Source: Streptomyces aurantiacus
GTDB taxonomy: Bacteria > Actinomycetota > Actinomycetes > Streptomycetales > Streptomycetaceae
Assembly (NCBI RefSeq): GCF_027107535.1
Contig: NZ_CP114283.1
Span: 1,736,001 to 1,800,000 of the forward strand
Direction of reading: 5' to 3'
Length of the DNA stretch: 64,000 nt
Positions 59,121-64,000 of this stretch are shown here, piece by piece. Below the pieces are notes generated by a model. The model was not told where the DNA came from and searched no databases. It saw nothing but the letters and a program-made list of their open reading frames with translations. Each line of letters opens with the position of its first letter. Position 1 is the first letter of the stretch. The translations under genes and the position numbers were made by a program.

Positions 59121-60374
59121 ATGGGAGCGAACCTCACCCTCCAGCGCCGGATGGAACAACTCGGCCTCACCCAGGACGAGTTAGCTGCTCAGCTCAACAC
59201 AGCGCTACAAGAGATCACCGGCCGGCCGGGGGAGATCTCCTCGCGGACAGTTCGTAACCTGCTCAATGGGTCAAGCCGACGCCCAATCGGCCGCACTTGC
59301 GCTGCACTTCAGCGTGTGTTCGGCTGCCCTGTGGCGGAATTGGGGTTCAGCGCACCCAGCTCCATGCAACACCCCCCGGAGGACCCAGTGCGGCGTCGCA
59401 ACTTCATGCTTTCCTCTACTGGAATGGCAGTCGCCGCTGTCCCCCGCGAGAAACAGCGCCGGTCAGTGGGCATGGCAGACGTAATCCGGGCATCGGCCGG
59501 TATGGACGATCTCGTGAAGGCCGATGACCGGCAAGGCGGGCACAGATCGTTGGCCACCGCCGCCCTCGAAGGCCGCGCCGAAGTTCTGGAGCTCCAGCAG
59601 CGGAACGCCAGTGAGCGTGTGCGCCGTGCCCTGTACGCACTTGCGGCGGAGTACACCACCATCGCGGCCTGGTCCTGTATCGACCTGCGCGACCTGGATA
59701 CGGCCCAGAGGTATTTGTACGAGTCGACCACGTTCGCCGGCCTCTCTCAGGATCCGGCTACGGGGATGCGCGTGTGGATCAACATGGCCATGCTCGCCTA
59801 CCAGCGCAAGAACGGATCAGAGCAACTCGCAGCAGCGCAGGCGGCCAGCGCCTCCCAAGCCGCCCGTCGAGACCCGTTCTTCAGCTCCATGGGCCGCGTC
59901 CGCCTTGCCCTGGCTCACTCTTCCCTGGGAGACCCGCGGGCCGCCAAGAGGGCTCTGGGTGCAGCACAGGAAGCCCTTCGGAAGGCGGCCGAGGTCGAGC
60001 GGCCCCGGTGGACCGCGTTCTACGGGTCAGCCGAACTCAACCACCTCGCGGCAATCATCCTCAACGACAACGGGCGGTCCGCCGAAGCCGAGTCAATGGC
60101 GCATCGCGCCTTGGCCAAGATCCCGCCTGAGTTCCAGCGCAACCGGGCCCTAGCCACGTGTCAGCTCGCGCGCGCACAGCTCTGGCAGGGAGAGCCAGAA
60201 CAGGCCACGATAACCGCAGCAACCATTTTCACGATCATGGATGGCGCTCCGCTACCTGGACGACTGCGTACCTTGATCGGAGACTTTCACAGAGACCTGT
60301 TCCGGCTGGCGCCGTCCACGACGTACGCCCGTGACTGGGCAGACCGTATGCGAGATGAATGGAGTCAAGCGTGA
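59121..60374 (+). CDS. XRE-family regulator with TPR-like domain, TTA codon near start
   Basis: A 417-residue regulator from ATG 59121, without an obvious ribosome site. The helix-turn-helix is MEQLGLTQDELAAQLNTALQE ... SRTVRNLLNGSSRRPIGRTCAALQRVFG (about 9-65). The remaining 330 residues are helical repeats (YALAAEYTTIAAWSCIDLRDLDTAQRYLYES; LALAHSSLGDPRAAKRALGAAQEALRKAAE). Codon 21 is TTA (59181-59183), very rare in Streptomyces, so translation needs the bldA tRNA and would be tied to development. Its stop overlaps the acetyltransferase gene (GTGA). Confidence 0.85.
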   Translation: MGANLTLQRRMEQLGLTQDELAAQLNTALQEITGRPGEISSRTVRNLLNGSSRRPIGRTCAALQRVFGCPVAELGFSAPSSMQHPPEDPVRRRNFMLSSTGMAVAAVPREKQRRSVGMADVIRASAGMDDLVKADDRQGGHRSLATAALEGRAEVLELQQRNASERVRRALYALAAEYTTIAAWSCIDLRDLDTAQRYLYESTTFAGLSQDPATGMRVWINMAMLAYQRKNGSEQLAAAQAASASQAARRDPFFSSMGRVRLALAHSSLGDPRAAKRALGAAQEALRKAAEVERPRWTAFYGSAELNHLAAIILNDNGRSAEAESMAHRALAKIPPEFQRNRALATCQLARAQLWQGEPEQATITAATIFTIMDGAPLPGRLRTLIGDFHRDLFRLAPSTTYARDWADRMRDEWSQA

Positions 60375-60898
60375 CCAGGGGGATCAACCTGCGGCATTAC
60401 GGTGAGGGAAGCCTTCCGGAAGGCTTCAAGCAGATGCTGATCGATGTGCACGCCGACGCCTACGCCGACGCAATGGACGACGAGTTCAACCAGCGGTTCC
60501 CCTGGTTTGTCGATCATTGGTCAGAGATGGATGGTTTCACCTGCGTCGTCGCTTTTGACGGAGAGGAGCCGACTGGCTTCGCGTACGGCGCTCCGCTCCA
60601 GCCGGGCCGCGAATGGTGGCGCTCCACAGCCTTCGAGCCGAACAACGGCTACACCGCGACCTACGCAGTCTCCGAGGTCATGGTGCGCCCGAAGTGGCGG
60701 AAGCAGGGCGTCTCAGATCGTCTGCACGAAGCGCTGCTGGAGGAGCGCGAGGAAGATCTGGCCGTGCTCCTGGTCGACGTGACGCACCCGAAGGTGCAAG
60801 AGCTGTACGAGACGTGGGGCTACAAGAGGGTAGGCGAGCAGCAGCCGTTCGCAGACTCCCCTGTCTACGCGGTCATGGTGAAGCAACTGCACCCATGA
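60371..60898 (+). CDS. GNAT-family acetyltransferase
   Basis: A 175-residue N-acetyltransferase from GTG 60371, which overlaps the XRE stop and follows GGAG. The acetyl-CoA motif is VSEVMVRPKWRKQGVSDRLHEALLEERE (the QGVSDRLH stretch is the R/Q-G-x-G/A loop, here with Val-Ser-Asp). VDVTHPKVQELYETWGYKRVGEQ is the C-terminal strand-helix. Partner substrates are unknown. It probably shares a transcript with the XRE regulator and ends at the hairpin at 60903. Confidence 0.88.
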   Translation: MTRGINLRHYGEGSLPEGFKQMLIDVHADAYADAMDDEFNQRFPWFVDHWSEMDGFTCVVAFDGEEPTGFAYGAPLQPGREWWRSTAFEPNNGYTATYAVSEVMVRPKWRKQGVSDRLHEALLEEREEDLAVLLVDVTHPKVQELYETWGYKRVGEQQPFADSPVYAVMVKQLHP

Positions 60899-60902
60899 TC
60901 GG

Positions 60903-60927
60903 CCCCGCCCCCTCGACGAGGGCGGGG
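60903..60927 (+). terminator. Hairpin after the acetyltransferase gene
   Basis: Arms CCCCGCCC (60903-60910) and GGGCGGGG (60920-60927) with loop CCTCGACGA, four bases after the stop. Confidence 0.7.
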
Positions 60928-60930
60928 TAG

Positions 60931-61221
60931 TCACGCGATCTCGGATGCCTCCGCGCGGGCCGCTGCGACCGTCGCTCGGGCGGAGCCGCCAAACTGCGGG
61001 ACCTTGTCGAGCGGATCCCGGGTGCTGACGCCGTGGCGGCGGTCGTAGACGGTGTCCGCGGTGTGGGAATCGGCTACAAGGCCCTCAACGATGTCGGTCT
61101 CCTCACTTCGCGTCGGGCTGCCGACGATCTCAGGGAGCTCGGCCGATTCGCCGCCCAGCACCGCAAGTTGGAAGCGGTTGTGGATCTTCGCCAGCGGATT
61201 AAGGGGACCCTGCAGACATGA
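60931..61221 (+). pseudogene. C-terminal fragment of an uncharacterised gene
   Basis: An open frame with no start codon at its 5' end runs to TGA 61219-61221 and reads ...RDLVERIPGADAVAAVVDGV and GYKALNDVGLLTSRRAADDLRELGRFAAQHRKLEAVVDLRQ. It ends with a four-base ATGA overlap into the phosphotransferase fragment, the usual sign of a real coupled pair. The N-terminus is missing, apparently removed up to the hairpin at 60903. I do not recognise the family. The opposite strand also has fair codon preference here, so the assignment to the + strand rests on the overlap. Confidence 0.5.
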
Positions 61222-61331
61222 CGACCTCCCCGCCCCTGCCCGTGCGGCGATGGAGAGGGCCTGCGGCATCGCAGGCTTTGATCCCACTGATGCCGAACCC
61301 ATCCGTGTCGCCGAGAACGAGATATGGCGAC
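61218..61331 (+). pseudogene. 5' fragment of a phosphotransferase-family (APH-like) gene
   Basis: ATG 61218 begins MTTSPPLPVR and, after loss of one base near 61247, continues in the next frame as AMERACGIAGFDPTDAEPIRVAENEIWRLE. The A-E-N-x-(I/L)-W-R-L segment is the first strand pair of the aminoglycoside/choline-phosphotransferase kinase fold that normally leads to VVVRI. At exactly this point (61332) the IS3 element begins. The rest of the gene is not found after the IS, so the 3' part was deleted. Confidence 0.65.
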
Positions 61332-61402
61332 TTGAGGTTCCCCCTGTCGGCCGGACAGCTTGATACTGGGACGGATGGTCCCGGAGGAAGCAGTCAGAGG
61401 TA

Positions 61403-61708
61403 GTGGGTAACAAGAGCAACATGAGCAAGCGGTACACGGCCGAGTTCAAGCGGGACGCGGTCGCCCTGGCGTTGTCCTCGGAGAAGACGGTCACTGAGGT
61501 CGCGCGGGATCTGGGCGTGAGTCCGGAAGGGCTGCGCGGGTGGGTGAAGCAGGCGAAGGCCGACCGCGGTGAGGGGCCCGCCGGGGCTTTGACCACTGCG
61601 GAGCGTGAGGAGTTGGTCCGGCTGCGGCGGAAGGTTCGCGAGCAGGAGGCCACGATCGAGGTTCTGGGAAAAGCGACCGCCTTCTTCGCTCAGGACAAGA
61701 TGAGGTAG
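61403..61708 (+). CDS. IS3 OrfA (transposase helix-turn-helix subunit)
   Basis: A 101-residue HTH_Tnp_1 protein. The helix-turn-helix is SKRYTAEFKRDAVALALSSEKTVTEVARDLGVSPEGLRGWVKQAKAD, followed by a leucine-zipper-like helix (EREELVRLRRKVREQEATIEVLGKATAFFAQ). GTG 61403 is the furthest start; ATG 61421 is possible. Near its end GGGAAAAGC (61667-61675) is a plausible -1 slip site leading into OrfB. It binds the IS ends. Confidence 0.9.
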   Translation: MGNKSNMSKRYTAEFKRDAVALALSSEKTVTEVARDLGVSPEGLRGWVKQAKADRGEGPAGALTTAEREELVRLRRKVREQEATIEVLGKATAFFAQDKMR

Positions 61709-62622
61709 ACACCGCGGCACGGTGTCGTTTCATCGATGCGGAGAAGGCATCGGAGGGTAATCCTGCAGGTCAAAGCATTGCGTTTCTGTGCCGTGTGCTG
61801 GGAGTGCCCCGTTCCACCTACTACGCGCACAAGGCGTCACGGCCGGCCCGGACGGTGCGGGAGCGGGCCGAGGAGGTACTGGTGGGCGAGATCCGGGTGT
61901 TTCACGCCGGATCTCGCGGTGCCTACGGGGCCCCGCGGATCCACGCCGCCCTGCGGCGGGCCGGGCGGGTGGTGAACTCCAAGAAGGTCGAGCGGTTGAT
62001 GCGCAGGCACCGGATCGTCGGGATCACCCGCCGCCGGCGGCGGGGCCTGACCCGGCAGGCGAAGCGGGCGGTGTTCGCGCTCGACCTGATCGGCCGGGAC
62101 TTCACCGCGCCCCGGCCCGGGATGCGGCTCGTCGGCGACATGACTGAACTCAGCACGCTGGAAGGGAAGTTGTATCTGGCGACCTGTATCGATCTCGCGA
62201 CGCGGGAGGTGGTCGGCTGGGCGGTGGCCGACCACCACCGCGCCGAGCTGCCGGTCAATGCCCTGCGGATGGCGGCCGGGCGTGGCGGCCTGGAACACGG
62301 TTGCATCATGCATACGGATCGCGGCAGCGAGTACACGAGTGACGAATTCCGCACAGAAATACGCAAGTTGCGCATGAGGCAGTCGATGGGGCGCGTCGGT
62401 TCTTGTTACGATAATGCCGCCGCGGAGAGCTGGTTCGCCCTCCTGAAAGCGGAGATCGGGACGACCATGTGGGAGACCCGCGAGGCCGCCCGGGCCGACG
62501 TTTTCCGCTACGTCGAGGTCGAGTACAACCGCAGTCGGCTCCGTCGGCACCCCGACTACGGGTACGTCACCCCGCTCGAAACGAGATCCTTGCTCAGGCA
62601 GAGCCTCGTCCCGGCAGCGTAA
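61705..62622 (+). CDS. IS3 OrfB (DDE transposase)
   Basis: The frame one base behind OrfA is open from the slip region and reads VDTAARCRFIDAEKASEGNP ... CRVLGVPRSTYYAHKA; an internal GTG/CTG start near 61795 would give the shorter stand-alone form. The rve catalytic core has the first Asp in LVGDMTELSTLEGKLYLATCIDL, the second in IMHTDRGSEYTSDEF, and the Glu in YDNAAAESWFALLKAE. The C-terminal signature NRSRLRRHPDYGYVTPLE is typical. All catalytic residues are intact, so the element may still be active. Confidence 0.9.
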   Translation, partial: VDTAARCRFIDAEKASEGNPAGQSIAFLCRVLGVPRSTYYAHKASRPARTVRERAEEVLVGEIRVFHAGSRGAYGAPRIHAALRRAGRVVNSKKVERLMRRHRIVGITRRRRRGLTRQAKRAVFALDLIGRDFTAPRPGMRLVGDMTELSTLEGKLYLATCIDLATREVVGWAVADHHRAELPVNALRMAAGRGGLEHGCIMHTDRGSEYTSDEFRTEIRKLRMRQSMGRVGSCYDNAAAESWFALLKAEIGTTMWETREAARADVFRYVEVEYNRSRLRRHPDYGYVTPLETRSLLRQSLVPAA

Positions 62623-62771
62623 ACACCCGCTGTCCAGTTCGCGGGGGGAACTTCAGAGCCCTCGCGTACCTGGTGCGACGGACCGAACTGATCACGATCG
62701 ACGCGCAGCCCATGCCGGGCTGGTGGACCAGCGGCAGCCCTGACCGGCAACCTTCGCCACGATGACCTGGC

Positions 62772-63048
62772 GGACACGGCAACCTCGGCCTTACCCACGG
62801 CATAGCCGGACCCTTCGAGCTGCTGGCCACGGCCACACGGTGCCAGGACAGACGCAAGCCATCACCGGGATCTGCGACTGGCTCGACCACTGGCGCACCG
62901 GCACCGGCTCGCGCGCCTGGTGGCCGGGCCTGATCACACCGAGACGAACACCGGCGCGACAAACTCCAGAGCCCAGGACCGACACGCCCGTCCTGGTGCT
63001 ACGGCACCCCGGCATCGCCGACGCCTCCACTGCGCACTTGGCGCGTAG
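62772..63048 (+). pseudogene. LanC-like (lanthionine synthetase C family) remnant, frameshifted
   Basis: Three pieces in changing frames match consecutive LanC-family segments. From 62772: GHGNLGLTHGIAGPFELLAT. From about 62834 in another frame: HTVPGQTQAITGICDWLDHW then SRAWWPGLIT. From about 62946: DKLQSPGPTRPSWCYGTPG, continuing in yet another frame as GIADASTAHLA. HG and WCYG hold the zinc-binding His and Cys regions of LanC cyclases. At least two or three frameshifts and the loss of both ends make it a dead fragment. It lies directly beyond the IS right end, in DNA (62656-62771) where nothing else was recognised. Confidence 0.75.
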
Positions 63049-63150
63049 ACGCCCCTAGGCGGAATCCGCTGGTGGTCGGGTGCGCAACAGCGTCTTCCGG
63101 GGCGGTTATGCAGGTGCCGCTTGGTCCGCGACTCCATCTGCGCAGCCGTC

Positions 63151-63196
63151 CACGAGCACTGCGCATCCACTGCGCACTCGATGCGCAGTGCTCGTG
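63151..63196. repeat. 16-bp perfect inverted repeat
   Basis: CACGAGCACTGCGCAT (63151-63166) and ATGCGCAGTGCTCGTG (63181-63196) flank a 14-base spacer that contains another TGCGCA. It lies between the LanC remnant and the tandem repeats, and is the largest perfect palindrome seen in the window. A protein-binding, nicking or termination site is possible. Confidence 0.85.
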
Positions 63197-63216
63197 CGTA
63201 TCACTGTGACCTGCTG

Positions 63217-63402
63217 TGGTCGGGCCTTGCGCAGGTGTGGTCGGGTCCGTGGTCGGGCCTTGCGCAGGTGTGGTCGGGTCCGTGGTCGGGCCTTGCGCAG
63301 GTGTGGTCGGGTCCGTGGTCGGGCCTTGCGCAGGTGTGGTCGGGTCCGTGGTCGGGCCTTGCGCAGGCGTGGTCGGGCTCATGGTCGGGCCTTGCGAAGC
63401 TG
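63217..63402. repeat. 33-bp tandem repeat, about 5.6 copies
   Basis: The unit is TGGTCGGGCCTTGCGCAGGTG plus TGGTCGGGTCCG; each unit contains two TGGTCGGG blocks and one TTGCGCAG. Copies 1-4 are identical (63217-63348), copy 5 has three changes, and copy 6 is partial. Because 33 is divisible by three, every frame repeats every 11 codons and long open frames on both strands are artefacts. It starts 34 bases past the stop of the replication-relaxation gene (read from that gene). Confidence 0.9.
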
Positions 63403-63435
63403 CCACGCGCGGACGGTGCGCGCTGCGCAGGGCGC

Positions 63436-64000
63436 CTACAAGAGCGACTGGCTCCAGGTGACTGCGGCGCCGGGGTCTTGGACGGGGTGCCAGACGGGTG
63501 CGGAAGGGCCGTCGCTGCGCAGGTCTGTCAGTGACGCCACGAGGACGGGAACGTAGCGGAGGAAGCCGTCCGCAGCCGGGTCCTGGGCAGCTGCATGCAG
63601 GGCGCGGATGCGTGTGGTGACGCCTACTGGGCCGGTGCCGTCCAGGACGAACAGGACGCGAGGAAAGAGCGGATAGCGCCGCCGCCATTCCTCCTCCACC
63701 AGGTCCTGCGTGAAGGCGGTTCGGCGGCGGGCGACGGGAGTGGGGGTGTAGCGGTGAAGGCGAGCGTAGGCGCCGATTTTCGCGGCCAGGCGTTCCGGGC
63801 CCATGGTGGCCCGGTCAACCTCGATGAAAGCTCGCAGCATTGACCCGCCATCGGCGGGACCTCGCTGGTAGTACATGAGGGCGTCGGGTATGACAGCCTC
63901 GCCGGCTCCGAGGGAGTGGTGGACCTCGGGGATCCAGTCCAGAGGCCGGCACAGATCGCCGCATCGGCGCGCGTCTTCGACGAAGGCAAGCGCGGTATCG
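63436..64000 (-). CDS. Replication-relaxation family protein, 3' part (continues beyond window)
   Basis: The frame is open from the window edge (63999) to TAG at 63436. The visible 187 residues include DWIPEVHHSLGAGEAVIPDALMYYQRG and AFIEVDRATMGPERLAAKIGAYARLHRYTP ... RYPLFPRVLFVLDGTG, which follow the C-terminal half of Replic_Relax (PF13814-type) proteins, a winged-helix plus nuclease-like family found on actinomycete plasmids and integrative elements. The N-terminal winged helix lies outside the window. It indicates that the right side of the window belongs to a mobile replicon. The adjoining repeats at 63151-63402 may be linked to its function. Confidence 0.82.
   Translation of the reverse strand, partial: DTALAFVEDARRCGDLCRPLDWIPEVHHSLGAGEAVIPDALMYYQRGPADGGSMLRAFIEVDRATMGPERLAAKIGAYARLHRYTPTPVARRRTAFTQDLVEEEWRRRYPLFPRVLFVLDGTGPVGVTTRIRALHAAAQDPAADGFLRYVPVLVASLTDLRSDGPSAPVWHPVQDPGAAVTWSQSLL

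Larger units (their letters stand above)
61332..62655 (+). mobile_element. IS3-family insertion sequence
   Basis: About 1324 bp bounded by TGAGGTTCCCCC (61332-61343) and the inverse GGGGGGAACTTCA ending at 62655, matching at 11 of 12 outer bases; the homology extends inward to the GGACA/TGTCC segment. It carries two overlapping frames with an IS3-type frameshift window. The flanking triplets are ACT and GAG, so no target-site duplication remains, which suggests a deletion or recombination next to the element. Confidence 0.85.

Noticed and set aside
60931..61653. A minus-strand frame spanning the unknown fragment and the start of the IS element.
   Set aside because: Its N-terminal half is antisense to IS3 OrfA. 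The four-base ATGA overlap between the two + strand fragments favours the + strand, although codon preference alone is not decisive.
63217..63402. The regular repeat could be taken as a CRISPR array.
   Set aside because: The 33-bp units are contiguous with no unique spacers and there are no cas genes nearby. It is a simple tandem repeat.
62999..63688. Long open frames over the tandem repeat on both strands, encoding PTTPAQG-type or VWSGPWSGLAQ-type repeats.
   Set aside because: A unit of 33 bases keeps all frames open. The replication-relaxation frame on the same stretch fits a known family instead, and these repeat-encoded frames show no start signal.

Overview
The window is high-GC actinobacterial DNA, almost certainly a Streptomyces chromosome. 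The signs are near-universal G/C third codon positions, ATGA/GTGA coupled genes, many GTG and TTG starts, a rare TTA codon in one regulator, lipoprotein and ricin-type lectin secretion genes, and an actinobacterial type A RNase P RNA.

Bases 1 to about 48.3 kb look like ordinary chromosome. In order they hold: a coupled glycosyltransferase(?)/methyltransferase/cyclase-like set; an operon of two binding-protein-like products, one with a VWA domain, plus a membrane protein; an F420-type oxidoreductase; cell-wall amidase; two ricin lectins and a BNR sialidase-like protein; AraC regulator, methyltransferase and MFS pump; a fused acyl-CoA dehydrogenase with a thiolase-like lipid-transfer protein; DHA2 MFS pump; ECF sigma/anti-sigma pair; DesK/DesR-like two-component system with an ABC exporter; a MaoC/alcohol dehydrogenase/SDR operon; a broken siderophore-binding lipoprotein behind an iron box; Nif3, zinc-ribbon and histidine phosphatase genes; a large subtilisin; KDPG aldolase, YaaA, RNB nuclease; MerR, TetR and AraC regulators; an EamA transporter; and rnpB. 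The acyl-CoA dehydrogenase and MaoC operons each carry a 14-bp site fitting the KstR pattern TnnAACnnGTTnnA, so they may be one steroid or lipid catabolic regulon.

From the rnpB terminator to the right edge the DNA changes character. It has lower GC, mobile-element-type genes, Nudix, helix-turn-helix and HATPase genes, an IS3 element, gene fragments, and at the edge a replication-relaxation family gene beside an inverted repeat and 33-bp tandem repeats. I read this as part of an integrated element or plasmid-derived island; its far end lies outside the window. No integrase or clear att site is visible.

The most unusual content is a tightly overlapping minus-strand operon from about 56.4 to 49.3 kb: amino-acid permease, glutamine-synthetase-like ligase, a regulator made of two GntR winged helices, MoaA-like radical SAM enzyme, thymidylate-kinase-like enzyme, a lone phosphohexomutase-domain-like protein, an STM4013-type sulfatase-like metalloenzyme and a Nudix hydrolase. 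The combination suggests an undescribed small-molecule pathway. Between 60.9 and 63.1 kb lies a gene graveyard: an uncharacterised fragment coupled to a phosphotransferase fragment cut by the IS, and a frameshifted LanC-like remnant. Three cases of decay in the core region are also notable: a histidine phosphatase whose RNase H domain has been replaced by a dispersed repeat, a twice-frameshifted siderophore-binding gene, and an ATP-lid repeat insertion in a histidine kinase.
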